From contig NZ_CP060244.1 of the NCBI RefSeq assembly GCF_014672835.1, forward strand, positions 1,715,001 through 1,779,000: a stretch of DNA of 64,000 nucleotides, given 5' to 3'. The stretch is from Entomobacter blattae (lineage in GTDB: Bacteria; Pseudomonadota; Alphaproteobacteria; Acetobacterales; Acetobacteraceae). The notes below the pieces were generated by a model. That model saw nothing but the letters and a program-made list of their open reading frames with translations. It had not been told where the DNA came from and made no database searches. A program made the position numbers and the translations under genes. This document shows positions 16,909-25,888 of the stretch, one piece after another. Within the stretch, counting starts at the first letter, position 1; each line of letters starts with the position of its first letter.

Positions 16909-17235
16909 ATGACTAATCCCGTCTTCCAACGTATTCAAAGCGACATTGATTCGAATCCGATCATGCTTTACATGAAGGGCAATAAAGATTTCCCTCAGTG
17001 TGGTTTTTCGGCGCGTGTGGTACAAATCCTGCAGCACATGGGTGTAGATTTTCAGACTGCTGATGTTTTAGCGGATACTGAACTCAGAGAAGGTATTAAG
17101 CAGTTTTCTAACTGGCCTACAATTCCCCAGCTTTATGTGAAAGGGGAGTTTGTGGGAGGGTGCGATATTGTGATGGAAATGTTTCAATCAGGTGAGCTTG
17201 AGACTCTGCTAACGGGCGAAAAGGAAAAATCATAA
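16909..17235 (+). CDS. Monothiol glutaredoxin, CGFS type
   Basis: A 108-residue Grx4/GrxD-type protein. The active-site CGFS is at residues 31-34, preceded by the glutathione-binding lysine in [26 protein letters not shown] is the cis-Pro and GSH-binding region. Such proteins coordinate a [2Fe-2S] cluster with glutathione and pass it to target proteins, usually together with BolA, encoded just upstream. The stop codon falls inside the first copy of a perfect 19-bp tandem duplication. Confidence 0.95.
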   Translation: MTNPVFQRIQSDIDSNPIMLYMKGNKDFPQCGFSARVVQILQHMGVDFQTADVLADTELREGIKQFSNWPTIPQLYVKGEFVGGCDIVMEMFQSGELETLLTGEKEKS

Positions 17236-17258
17236 CCTTAAGGAAAAATCATAACCTT
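17221..17258. repeat. Perfect tandem 19-bp duplication over the grx4 stop
   Basis: AAGGAAAAATCATAACCTT occurs twice without a gap (17221-17239 and 17240-17258). The first copy includes the stop codon of the glutaredoxin gene, the second is non-coding. This looks like a recent slippage duplication. Confidence 0.9.
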
Positions 17259-17289
17259 TATGGGTTCGTTTTATAGGGTTTATTTTTTG

Positions 17290-17327
17290 AAGGTATCTGC
17301 TTCGGTAGATACCTTTTTTATTTTTTT
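17290..17327 (+). terminator. Intrinsic terminator with UUCG tetraloop
   Basis: AAGGTATCTGC and GTAGATACCTT pair around a C(TTCG)G tetraloop, followed by a long T-rich run to 17327. This is the end of the purC-to-grx4 transcript and one of the clearest terminators in the window. Confidence 0.93.
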
Positions 17328-17415
17328 GGAAATAGGGTCTTGCAAATTCTTCTATAACGTATAAAAATCTTGACATATTCATGCCGTCATAACGTTTAAG
17401 TTTGAGGAAGTGTTG

Positions 17416-17733
17416 ATGATCCGTAGATTAGTGAGCAAAACGGTTTTTGTTGTTTGTGCTGGTGCAGCTGTTGTAACATTTTCAACTCCGCAAAAAGCTA
17501 GGGCAGAACATATTGTTACAGATTATGAAGCGGGTAAACTCACCTTAGCCTCTTTAACAGCAACTCCACCAGCAGTGCATCATTCCTATCGCCGTGTTCA
17601 TTATAGCCGTAAGGGTGCTGCTCATCAGAACGTGGTTCGGGTCGCTTATCATGGGCATTCTTCAAGAAAACTTGTTCATAATGTCGTCTATCATCACGGT
17701 AAGAAAGCTTCTAAGCATAGAAGCCGTACCTAA
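17416..17733 (+). CDS. Small secreted basic, His-rich protein
   Basis: The ATG at 17416 follows GAGGAAG (17404-17410) and gives 105 residues. Residues 1-33 are a Sec signal with a likely cut after KARA. The mature part starts with an ordinary segment (EHIVTDYEAGKLTLASLTA) and then becomes rich in His, Arg, Lys, Tyr and Ser, ending KKASKHRSRT. Alternating VHY/VAYHGH/VVYHHG patterns suggest short beta-strands. I do not recognise a family. It stands alone between a terminator and the convergent yraN gene. Secretion is well supported; metal or nucleic-acid binding would be guesses. Confidence 0.6.
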   Translation: MIRRLVSKTVFVVCAGAAVVTFSTPQKARAEHIVTDYEAGKLTLASLTATPPAVHHSYRRVHYSRKGAAHQNVVRVAYHGHSSRKLVHNVVYHHGKKASKHRSRT

Positions 17734-17778
17734 TTTCTAGAACAAAGCTTATTTTACTGGAGCGATAACAAGAGCATT

Positions 17779-18156
17779 TTATTCAATAGAAACAATATTG
17801 GTAAGATGCTCCCATTGGTTTTGGCTATTGTGTAATAACGCGTCAATTCGTACCTCTTTATAGTGCCAGTGGGTGTGTTCTGCCAAAATATACGAGGCAG
17901 CGTTTAAAATTCTCACCTGTTGTCGTCTTGATAGACTGTAAGCCGCATCTTGTAAGGTTTTTCTGTGTTTTACTTCAAAAAAAACCAGTATCTCATTGTG
18001 TTGAGCAATAATATCGATCTCCCCATAGGCTGTTTTGTACCGATGGGAGAGTATTTGCCAGCCAGATGTGGTTAAATACCGTAATGCGGCCAGCTCAACA
18101 TTATATCCTATTGCAAAATGCAGGGCACCTTTTTGTGGGCGACGTATTTTATTCAT
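17779..18156 (-). CDS. YraN-family (UPF0102) endonuclease-like protein
   Basis: With the start at 18156 (MNKIRRPQKGALHF) the product has 125 residues, matching the family; a frame open to 18237 adds 27 residues unlike any YraN. The nuclease-like core is clear: GYNVELAALRYL, YKTAYGEIDIIAQHN, and the restriction-like E-x-K in VFFEVKHRK, followed by LSRRQQVRI. YraN proteins are predicted nucleases of uncertain role; in many alphaproteobacteria they lie near rsmI, but not here. No clear ribosome site is seen for either start. Confidence 0.85.
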   Translation of the reverse strand: MNKIRRPQKGALHFAIGYNVELAALRYLTTSGWQILSHRYKTAYGEIDIIAQHNEILVFFEVKHRKTLQDAAYSLSRRQQVRILNAASYILAEHTHWHYKEVRIDALLHNSQNQWEHLTNIVSIE

Positions 18157-18262
18157 GGTAAAACGAAAAAATGAAGAGGGGAGCCGTAGGGTTTGATAAG
18201 TGGAGTATGACCGAAAAGTGACCGTTTGGAGTTTCACTGACTTTATAATTAATTAAAGAAAA

Positions 18263-19684
18263 ATGACAGAATATTTTTTTGGAATATCCATAGCGGGTGC
18301 CCTATTTCCTTTACGAATTTTGCTGTCGTTTTTGGCGACCCTTCATATTCTCCTCTATAAAAGAGACCCTGGCGCAGCTATTGGTTGGATAGGCGCTGTA
18401 TGGTTAATGCCTTTTCTTGGAGTGCTTCTTTATTGCACTTTTGGCATTAACAGGGTTAACCGTTTGGCCAGAAAGCTTGTTCAGCAGCGCTCATGGAGTG
18501 GGCATATTACTTCTGAGCGTTTTCGTTGTGGGGTCGATGGATATTTCGGGTCTTTAGTGCAAGCTGTTGATAAACTTTCCGGTAGAATGTTACTAAATGG
18601 AAATAAAATTAGATGCCTCTATAACGGTGATCAGACCTACCCTGCCATGTTGGAGGCCATAGAAAAGGCCAAGAAAACAATTCTACTAAGCACCTATATT
18701 TTACGAAATGACAATATTGGAAATAGCTTTGCTGATTCCCTCATTCGTGCTCATAAGCAAGGTGTTAAGGTCTATGTGTTGGTGGATGGGATAGGAAGTG
18801 GGTATCTTAAATGTCCTATTGTTACCAAATTACGAAAAAATGGTGTTAAGGCCGGGCGTTTTTTACAGTTTGCCTTACCGTGGGGCATGTCGTTTATTAA
18901 TATGAGAACTCACCGTAAGGTTTTGGTGATTGATGGAGAGAAAGGTTTTATTGGGGGGGTAAATATTGGCGATGAGAATATTCTGGCCCAAAACCCTCGC
19001 CATCCGGTTTCTGATACCCATTTTTATCTTGAAGGGCCGGTGATTTCACAATTAGCGGAATCTTTTATTGCAGACTGGTTTTTTGTTACGAAAGAAGCTT
19101 TAGGCCAAGAGGTTTTTTCAGAAAATCAACTTTCTAAAGGTAGCAGCCTTTCTCGTGTTGTTACCTCGGGCCCCGATGCCGATATGGGTAAAATTGAATA
19201 TACCATGCTAGAAGCCCTTTCTTTGGCACAGCGTAGTATTCGGATTATGACCCCCTATTTTTTACCCGACGAACGTTTTCTTACCGTAATCTCTATGGCG
19301 GCTCTCAGGGGAGTAGAGGTAGATATCGTAATTCCTCAATATAGTAATCACCCGATTGTGGACTGGGCCTCTCTTCCTAACAGTGCTCCGCTCTTGCAGG
19401 CAGGTTGTCGGATATGGAAGGTCAAACCGCCCTTTAACCATTCTAAACTGATGGTGATCGATGGAATATGGAGTTTTGTTGGAAGCTCTAATCTGGATGT
19501 TCGAAGCTTTCGGTTGAATTTTGAAACAAACCTGGAATGTTATGATTCAGTCCTTGCCAAGGAGCTTTTCGATTTCATTGGCAAACATCGTCACGTGCGT
19601 GTAACGCATTACGATCTGGATAGAAGAGGATGGCTGCAAAAATTAAGGGATTCTTCTGCTCGTCTTCTTCTGCCCTATTTATGA
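18263..19684 (+). CDS. cls: Cardiolipin synthase
   Basis: A 473-residue phospholipase-D-superfamily enzyme that joins phosphatidylglycerols into cardiolipin. Two N-terminal membrane segments (about residues 8-30 and 36-60) are followed by two catalytic HKD motifs: HRKVLVIDG starting at His217 and HSKLMVIDG starting at His393, each followed by the usual G(S/G)xN segment (GGVNIGDEN, GSSNLDVRS). The layout is that of ClsA. Its last ten bases overlap the end of the convergent gene on the minus strand. Confidence 0.95.
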   Translation: MTEYFFGISIAGALFPLRILLSFLATLHILLYKRDPGAAIGWIGAVWLMPFLGVLLYCTFGINRVNRLARKLVQQRSWSGHITSERFRCGVDGYFGSLVQAVDKLSGRMLLNGNKIRCLYNGDQTYPAMLEAIEKAKKTILLSTYILRNDNIGNSFADSLIRAHKQGVKVYVLVDGIGSGYLKCPIVTKLRKNGVKAGRFLQFALPWGMSFINMRTHRKVLVIDGEKGFIGGVNIGDENILAQNPRHPVSDTHFYLEGPVISQLAESFIADWFFVTKEALGQEVFSENQLSKGSSLSRVVTSGPDADMGKIEYTMLEALSLAQRSIRIMTPYFLPDERFLTVISMAALRGVEVDIVIPQYSNHPIVDWASLPNSAPLLQAGCRIWKVKPPFNHSKLMVIDGIWSFVGSSNLDVRSFRLNFETNLECYDSVLAKELFDFIGKHRHVRVTHYDLDRRGWLQKLRDSSARLLLPYL

Positions 19685-20376
19685 TGATAGGGGGGCAGTT
19701 TTAAAGTGACTGAAATGGGAATATGGTCTGAAAACTGATAGGGCAAAATGTTAGCTTCCACACAGTTCATGCCGCGCACCAAGCATCGATCGAGACGGAA
19801 GGGGAGCACATCAATCATTTTGTGCGTGGGCTCTTTAGGGCCTACGTCTGTAAAATCGGGTAGGAAATCAGGGCCGATAATATTGAAGTCTCCAAGAATA
19901 GCCGCATGTTTGGGAAGGGCCTTGCTAATGCTGCGTAATTGCCTTCGGTTCAGAATTTGCCCATGAGAAAGATGAACATTGGCAATGGAAAAACTTCCAA
20001 AGTGTAAAAGTTGGGCTACACGGCGGATAAGTGCCCCCCTGGGAAGGGTCAGTGTTTGCGATTGAAGTGGGTAAAAGGGGGCCCAGTAAGCCACCCCATG
20101 AATACGATCAGGCAAGGGAAAGCGCTTGTAATAACCGCCTAAAAGGTTGGGGAGCTGTTCAATATCTTTTGTGGCCTCTTGCATCAGCAGAAGATCAGGC
20201 TGCTCTTTTTCAATAACATAAGCAATATCGTAAACCGAGGCACCAATGCGACGAAGCAAGTTCCAGCTAATAATCTTCAATCCTTTATGGTGCATAAAGC
20301 TATCGGGGTTGAAGGGGGGATGGAGGGGATTAAGGATCATAGGGGTATTATTTGTTTGATTGATAAAGGCTGACAT
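19675..20376 (-). CDS. Endonuclease/exonuclease/phosphatase-family hydrolase
   Basis: The EEP fold is shown by KIISWNLL near the N-terminus (catalytic Asn), LLLMQEATK (metal-binding Glu), ANVHLSHG, AILGDFNI (catalytic Asp and Asn), and QFSDHIPISV at the end (catalytic Asp-His). The protein has no signal in the version chosen here (MSAFINQTN, 233 residues). The open frame extends to 20454 with a hydrophobic N-terminus, but that would overlap the upstream transporter gene by more than 100 bases, so the start is uncertain. Substrates in this family range from DNA to phospholipids and phosphoesters; the cls gene alongside makes a lipid substrate conceivable but unproven. Confidence 0.8.
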   Translation of the reverse strand: MSAFINQTNNTPMILNPLHPPFNPDSFMHHKGLKIISWNLLRRIGASVYDIAYVIEKEQPDLLLMQEATKDIEQLPNLLGGYYKRFPLPDRIHGVAYWAPFYPLQSQTLTLPRGALIRRVAQLLHFGSFSIANVHLSHGQILNRRQLRSISKALPKHAAILGDFNIIGPDFLPDFTDVGPKEPTHKMIDVLPFRLDRCLVRGMNCVEANILPYQFSDHIPISVTLKLPPYHHK

Positions 20377-21442
20377 GTCCATAGGCGAATTCTGCAACCA
20401 ATGTAAAGCCCACACCAAGAAGAACAGGCCCCAAAAAAATACCGATGCCGCCAAACGCTATAACCCCTCCTAGGATTCCCAGAAGGGTCAGCAGGTAAGG
20501 CAGGCGTGTTCCACGAGAGATAAACATTGGTCTTAAAAAGTGATCTGCACCGGAGATAATAATAACACCATACAGGAGAAGAAAGATACCAGCCGCTACT
20601 CTACCATGCATAAAAATAAGCCATAAGGCTGCTGGTATCCACACAACAGGGGCTCCAATAGGCAATACAGAAATAAAAGCAGCCACAGAGCCAAAAAAAA
20701 CAGAATTAGGGATATCCAGAAAAGCAAAGCCAGCACCGGTGAGAATACCTTGTAATATAGCTGTTCCGAGTACGCCATAAACGGTTCCCCGAATGGTATC
20801 ACTTGTCATGCGTAACAGCCGCTCAGCATAAGGTCCGGTAATGCGGTAGATAACGGCTTTAATGGTTGCTCCCAAAATATCGCCATTCAGCCAAAAAAAG
20901 AACGCAATGAACAGGGCCATAACAAGTTGGAGGATTCCTTGGGCCGCCTGCAAGAGGAGGGAGAGAAAAAGTCGGGTTACTGTTCCAAGGTAAGGAAGGA
21001 CAAAGTCACTAATACTAGCCAGATTATGCTGCCAGCTGACCCATTTTTGGTACAGTTTTTCTCCAATAAAAGGCAGAGTTGTAATGGCCTTGGGAAGGGC
21101 AGGCAAAGTTATGTGGTTTCCAATATGTTGAAAAGTTCCTTGCATGGTTTCGGGGAAAGTATGGAGTGTTGAGGCCATAAGCCCTATGGGAAGAACCCCC
21201 AACAGGGCAGAGAGGGTTAACATGGCGAGGGCTGCAATAAAGCTATTTGTTCTGCTTCGTATGGCAGAAAAAAGTGGCCAGGTTACATAACATAATATTC
21301 CTGCCCACAAGAGTGCGGAGAAAAAGGGATATAATGTTAATAGGCAACCATAAGCGATTCCACCAAGCATAAGCCCCATCATAATGCGTTCTGGTGGCCC
21401 TTGCTGGGGTGAACTTGGTGGGGAAGAGGAATCCATACTCAT
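20348..21442 (-). CDS. AI-2E-family transporter (YdiK/PerM-like)
   Basis: A 364-residue polytopic membrane protein. After a Ser/Pro-rich cytoplasmic N-terminus there are about eight hydrophobic segments with the family's long soluble insert around residues 75-150. The late segment FGSVAAFISVLPIGAPVVWIPAALW carries the family pattern, and HFLRPMFISRGTRLPYLLTLLGILGG is the conserved D-x-x-LRP region. Family members export varied small solutes; the AI-2 name should not be taken as the substrate. Its 3' end overlaps the start region of the next gene. Confidence 0.85.
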   Translation of the reverse strand: MSMDSSSPPSSPQQGPPERIMMGLMLGGIAYGCLLTLYPFFSALLWAGILCYVTWPLFSAIRSRTNSFIAALAMLTLSALLGVLPIGLMASTLHTFPETMQGTFQHIGNHITLPALPKAITTLPFIGEKLYQKWVSWQHNLASISDFVLPYLGTVTRLFLSLLLQAAQGILQLVMALFIAFFFWLNGDILGATIKAVIYRITGPYAERLLRMTSDTIRGTVYGVLGTAILQGILTGAGFAFLDIPNSVFFGSVAAFISVLPIGAPVVWIPAALWLIFMHGRVAAGIFLLLYGVIIISGADHFLRPMFISRGTRLPYLLTLLGILGGVIAFGGIGIFLGPVLLGVGFTLVAEFAYGHVSLYQSNK

Positions 21443-21537
21443 AATATGCCATTTTTATAATAAAAAGAAATGCCGAATAGAAAGGTTTTATCGCCATAAA
21501 ACTGGCGCTAAAGGATTGCGCACGTTCTATCCTTCGG

Positions 21538-21570
21538 GTGTACTATATCAGGACGAGTGTACTATATCAG
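21538..21570. repeat. Direct repeat in the 21443-21767 intergenic region
   Basis: GTGTACTATATCAG occurs at 21538-21551 and 21557-21570 (period 19). The surrounding gap between the divergent transporter and metC genes is AT-rich, with no reading frame I can support and no recognisable SAM or methionine riboswitch. The repeat could hold a regulator or be a slippage duplication. Confidence 0.6.
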
Positions 21571-21767
21571 AAAAAGAATTCTTATATTTAAAAACTCTAA
21601 CGCTTTTGTAAAACACCTCAGGAAAAAAAACAGTTCAGTTATTTTAAGAAAAGAAAGCTTATTTTAGGATTGCATATTAGACAATAGACGCGATATGTGA
21701 ACAAACTAAATGGCTGGGGTAAAATGGTACAATCCTTCCCTGTGGAAAATAAGGAGTTTTTGGGGTG

Positions 21768-23012
21768 ATGCGGCACAAACAGTACCAGGAAGAGGCGATG
21801 TTGGAACGGGTTTCACAGGGATGGCGCACGCTTGCCACAATGCTTGTTGAGGCGGGACGGGAGAAGGCTCGTGAAAATGGCAGTTTTGTTAACCCACCCT
21901 TGGAGCGGGGTTCTACCGTTTTATTTCCTAGTGTTTCTGCCATGCAAAAACAAGGACAACGCCTCTATGAGCATGAGACCATTTATGGGGCCATGGGCTC
22001 TCCCAACCAGCACAGGCTAGAGCAGGTTGTTGCGACGATAGAAGGGGCCAGTCATACCCAAGTTGTATGTTCAGGTCTTGCTGCTTGTGCTTTACCTTTG
22101 CTCACTTTTTTGGCTCATGGTGGTCACTGCCTGATGCCAGATAGTGTATATGGGCCGACCCGGCGCTTTGCCAATACGATTTTAAAGCGCTTTGGGGTTA
22201 GCACAACCTATTATCCCCCTCTGGCGACGGCTGAAGAGATTTCTACCCTTATTCAGTCTAACACTCAGGTTCTCTTTTCTGAAAGCCCAGGAAGCCATAC
22301 CTTTGAGTTTCAGGATGTGGCCATGTTGGCTGCTGTTGCGCACGAAAATGGAGCAAAGCTCATAATGGATAACACATGGGGTATTGGTATTTTCAAGCCT
22401 TTTGAGCATGGGGTTGATGTTTCAATCCAGGCTTTGACAAAATTTCCTGGGGGGCATTCTGATGCTATTCTTGGTGCTGTGAGCGTGCAAGAGGAAGAGG
22501 ATTGGCACAGCCTTAGAGATGCAGCGGTTCAACTTGGTCAGATGGCAGGCCCTGATGCGTGCTGGTTAACCTTGCGGGGTTTGCGCACTATGGCTGTTCG
22601 TTTGGAACATCAGGCGATATCGGCCTATAGAGTGGCAAGCTGGTTGAAAAAACGGCCAGAAGTGGCGCAATTACTGCACCCTGCTTTTGAAGATTCTCCT
22701 GGGCATGAGTTTTGGATGAGGGACTTTTCAGGGGCAGCGCCCTTGTTTGGGGTGGTTTTCAAGCCAGACTATACCTACCAGGATCTCGAGAGGATGGTTG
22801 ATGCCTTAAAGCGCTTTGGTATTGGGGCTTCGTGGGGGGGATATGAAAGCTTGGTGCTGCCAAGTTTAGGGTCTGTTACTCGCAATGTTAGCAAGCCGTT
22901 TCCAGGGCCAATGTGCCGTTTTTATATTGGGCTTGAAAATTGGCAGGATCTTGTGGCTGATATTGAACACGCTTTTCATTCTCTCTCAACCTCGAAAATG
23001 GTGCAAAATTAA
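21768..23012 (+). CDS. metC: Cystathionine beta-lyase
   Basis: A 414-residue PLP enzyme of the Cys/Met metabolism family. The PLP lysine is Lys225 in QALTKFPGGHSD; the phosphate-binding segment is CSGLAACALPLL and the cofactor Asp lies in LIMDNTWGIG. The W-G-I-G and GGHSD features and the C-terminal WGGYESL favour cystathionine beta-lyase, which makes homocysteine for methionine synthesis, over cystathionine gamma-synthase; this choice is likely but not certain. AAGGAG stands upstream at a slightly long distance, with GGGGTG nearer. Confidence 0.88.
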   Translation: MRHKQYQEEAMLERVSQGWRTLATMLVEAGREKARENGSFVNPPLERGSTVLFPSVSAMQKQGQRLYEHETIYGAMGSPNQHRLEQVVATIEGASHTQVVCSGLAACALPLLTFLAHGGHCLMPDSVYGPTRRFANTILKRFGVSTTYYPPLATAEEISTLIQSNTQVLFSESPGSHTFEFQDVAMLAAVAHENGAKLIMDNTWGIGIFKPFEHGVDVSIQALTKFPGGHSDAILGAVSVQEEEDWHSLRDAAVQLGQMAGPDACWLTLRGLRTMAVRLEHQAISAYRVASWLKKRPEVAQLLHPAFEDSPGHEFWMRDFSGAAPLFGVVFKPDYTYQDLERMVDALKRFGIGASWGGYESLVLPSLGSVTRNVSKPFPGPMCRFYIGLENWQDLVADIEHAFHSLSTSKMVQN

Positions 23013-23053
23013 AAGGTTAGAGAAGTATTATCATAGAGGTTATAGCTGGGAGG

Positions 23054-24535
23054 TTATAGCCGATGCCGGTAGTTTAGGGCTTCGGCAATATGGGTTGTGG
23101 TCACGTATGGAGCCTGGGCGAGGTCTGCAATAGTTCTCGCCACTCGTACAAGCCGGGTATAAGCCCTGCCAGATAGGCGGAGTTTGTCAGCAGCTTTTTC
23201 AGTAAAAACGCGGGCGTCTTCATCCAGTGCAATGTCATCAAGGGAGAGGAAAGCATTGCTTTGGTTGTTTTGGCGTTCATATTGTTTTTGTCTGGCTTGG
23301 TGTACTCGTTTACGAACAGTTTCTGTATTTTCCCCTGTGGAGAGCTGGCTCATTTGGGTAGGGCTTACGGGAGTGACCGTTACGATCATATCTATTCTGT
23401 CCAGTAAGGGCCCAGAAAGGCGAGAAAAATATTCTTGCCCACATAAGGGGGCCTTTGTGCAGGCACGGCTTGCATCTGAAAGATAGCCGCAGCGGCAGGG
23501 GTTCATGGCAGCCACAAGCTGGAAGCGTGCAGGATAACGGATATGAGCTGCCACCCGTGCGACAGACATATAACCCGTTTCCATGGGCTGGCGCAGGGCC
23601 TCAAGTGTTTGTCGAGAAAACTCGGGGAACTCATCTAAAAATAAGATCCCGTTATGAGCTAGGCTTATTTCTCCTGCCTTGGCTTTGGTCCCACCACCCA
23701 CCAGAGCTGCAGGACTAGCAGAGTGATGGGGATCGCGAAAAGGGGGGCGAATAACGGGTGAGGGGGTTTTTAAAATACCCGCCATGCTGTGGATACGGGT
23801 TGTTTCTAGCGATTCGTAAGGGGTTAGGTCTGGCAGGAGGTCAACCATGCGTGTAGCCAACATGGATTTTCCCGTTCCTGGCGGCCCACAGAGTAAAAGG
23901 GAGTGTTGGCCTGCTGCAGCAATTTCTACTGCCCGCTTTGCGCTTTCCATTCCTTTTACCTCGGATAAATCATGTTCAGGATGAAATTTTTCCGGAGGGA
24001 GCAAAGAGGGGGGATGGAGAACTTGAGTGCCTTTGAAGTGATTGAGCAACGCTTTAAGGCTAGAGGGTGCTAACACATTAATATCTCCCCCCAATAAGGC
24101 TTCACTCCCTTGCTGGGCAGGGCAGATTAGCCCTAAAGACAGTTGGGCTGCTCCCATGGCGGCAGAAAGAACCCCATTGACAGGATGGAGATGACCATCG
24201 AGTGAAAGCTCGCCAATAGCCGCATAGGCCCTTATGATATCGAAAGGAAGAATATTTGTGGCAGCAAGGATTCCCAGCGCAATAGGCAAATCAAAATGGG
24301 AGCCTTCTTTTACGAGATCCGCTGGTGCCATATTAATGGTAATGCGTTTGGCTGGGAGAGCCAACCCCAAGGAAGTGAGGGCAGCACGAACACGCTCACG
24401 GGCCTCCCCTATGGTTTTATCGGCAAGCCCTACAATAATAAAGGCAGGAAGCCCTGTTGATATTTGGATTTGTATATCAACAGGGGTAGCATCAATTCCT
24501 ACAAAAGCAAAACTTTGTATATGGACAACATCCAT
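23054..24535 (-). CDS. comM: ComM/YifB Mg-chelatase-like AAA+ ATPase
   Basis: A 493-residue protein with three expected parts: an N-terminal Lon-protease-like domain (residues ~15-165, with DLVKEGSHFDLPIALG), the AAA+ Mg-chelatase domain with Walker A GPPGTGKSML and Walker B ILFLDEFPEF, and a C-terminal Mg-chelatase segment with SGRAYTRLVRVARTIADL. The cysteine cluster CRCGY...C...C is typical of the family. ComM is a hexameric helicase that promotes branch migration in natural transformation. Its stop lies within an 11-bp direct repeat, and it is convergent with metC. Confidence 0.93.
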   Translation of the reverse strand: MDVVHIQSFAFVGIDATPVDIQIQISTGLPAFIIVGLADKTIGEARERVRAALTSLGLALPAKRITINMAPADLVKEGSHFDLPIALGILAATNILPFDIIRAYAAIGELSLDGHLHPVNGVLSAAMGAAQLSLGLICPAQQGSEALLGGDINVLAPSSLKALLNHFKGTQVLHPPSLLPPEKFHPEHDLSEVKGMESAKRAVEIAAAGQHSLLLCGPPGTGKSMLATRMVDLLPDLTPYESLETTRIHSMAGILKTPSPVIRPPFRDPHHSASPAALVGGGTKAKAGEISLAHNGILFLDEFPEFSRQTLEALRQPMETGYMSVARVAAHIRYPARFQLVAAMNPCRCGYLSDASRACTKAPLCGQEYFSRLSGPLLDRIDMIVTVTPVSPTQMSQLSTGENTETVRKRVHQARQKQYERQNNQSNAFLSLDDIALDEDARVFTEKAADKLRLSGRAYTRLVRVARTIADLAQAPYVTTTHIAEALNYRHRL

Positions 24536-24558
24536 TTGGGATTGGCAATCCGCGTCCG

Positions 24559-25821
24559 TTATTGGCGAGCAGGGGGTTGGTATAAAAGACGGGCTCTTAT
24601 CGTCCCCTCCAGGCTGCGCAGACTAGATAAGATACGGGAGTCTTTTTCTGTATCGCCTTTGGTGTCAGCTTCAACAACGACATAGCCTATTTCCCCATCT
24701 GTTTGCAGATATTGTGCGGTAATATTTGTGTTTTCACGGGCCAGAACATCGTTGATGGCGCTTAATATCCCAGGAATATTTTTATGAACATGCATAAAGC
24801 GTGTGCCCCTTGGTGTGGGGGGAAGTTGAACAGAAGGGAAGTTCACAGAACCAAAGGTTGATCCGATGTCCGAATAGTCTATCAGTTTGCGAGCAACTTC
24901 CTCACCAATTCTTTTTTGGGCTTCTGCCGTAGAGCCCCCAATATGGGGGGTTAAAATAACGTTTTCCAAGCCTCGCAATGGAGAGAGAAACTCGTCATCT
25001 TTTCCTTTTGGCTCCTTTGGAAAAACATCAATGGCTGCACCAAGAAGATGCTTGCTTTTAAGGGCATCGGCCAAGGCTTCAATATCAACAACATTTCCAC
25101 GGGCATTATTGAGGAGAAATGATCCAGGCTTCATGCGGTGAATTTGTTCGGCGGTAATCATATTGGCTGTACTGGGAAGCTGGGGAACATGGAGGCTCAC
25201 AACGTCGCTTTGGGAAAGAAGCTCATCAAGAGAGGGTGCAGGGGTTGCATTTCCGTGGCCAAGTTTATCCACCACGTCATAATAGATCACCCGCATGCCA
25301 AAAGCCTCAGCCAGAACGGAAAGCTGTGAGCCAATGGAACCGTAGCCGATAATCCCAAGGGTTTTCCCTCTGACTTCCCAACTATTGGCAGCAGATTTTG
25401 TCCATCCTCCCTGGTGGCAGGAGAGAGATTTGGGGAAAATGCCGCGCATGAGCATGACAATCTCGCCCATAGCCAGCTCAGCAACGGAGCGTGTATTGCT
25501 GTAGGGGGCATTAAAAACCGGAATACCGGCATGCTCAGCTGTGGTAAGGTTAACCTGGTTAGTGCCAATACAAAAACAGCCAATGGCCATCAGGCGGTCT
25601 GCCGCTTCAATAACCTCTTGGGTGAGCTGGGTACGAGAGCGTATACCCACCATATGAACACCTTCCAGCGCTTGTTTAAGCTGGGCTCCATCTAGGGCTG
25701 TTCCCAGGAGTTGTACGTTTTCATAACCGTTATTTTTTAACAGCTCTACGGCACTTTGATGGATCCCCTCCAGGAGAAGGATACGGATTTTGTCTTTGGC
25801 GAGAGAGAAATGCGATGTCAT
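24559..25821 (-). CDS. serA: D-3-phosphoglycerate dehydrogenase
   Basis: SerA oxidises 3-phosphoglycerate in the first step of serine synthesis. The 420 residues match the E. coli-type enzyme: a substrate-binding half, the NAD-binding segment GIIGYGSIGSQLSVLAEAFG, the catalytic His-Glu relay in ILTPHIGGSTAEAQ, and a C-terminal ACT domain (about residues 345-415) that usually binds serine as feedback inhibitor. The comM gene follows after 23 bases on the same strand. Confidence 0.94.
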   Translation of the reverse strand: MTSHFSLAKDKIRILLLEGIHQSAVELLKNNGYENVQLLGTALDGAQLKQALEGVHMVGIRSRTQLTQEVIEAADRLMAIGCFCIGTNQVNLTTAEHAGIPVFNAPYSNTRSVAELAMGEIVMLMRGIFPKSLSCHQGGWTKSAANSWEVRGKTLGIIGYGSIGSQLSVLAEAFGMRVIYYDVVDKLGHGNATPAPSLDELLSQSDVVSLHVPQLPSTANMITAEQIHRMKPGSFLLNNARGNVVDIEALADALKSKHLLGAAIDVFPKEPKGKDDEFLSPLRGLENVILTPHIGGSTAEAQKRIGEEVARKLIDYSDIGSTFGSVNFPSVQLPPTPRGTRFMHVHKNIPGILSAINDVLARENTNITAQYLQTDGEIGYVVVEADTKGDTEKDSRILSSLRSLEGTIRARLLYQPPARQ

Positions 25822-25888
25822 AAAAAATTACCACAAATTAGAGGTGTGACCGACATTGTCGGGAACTCAAGGGTGTTGTTAAGGGATA

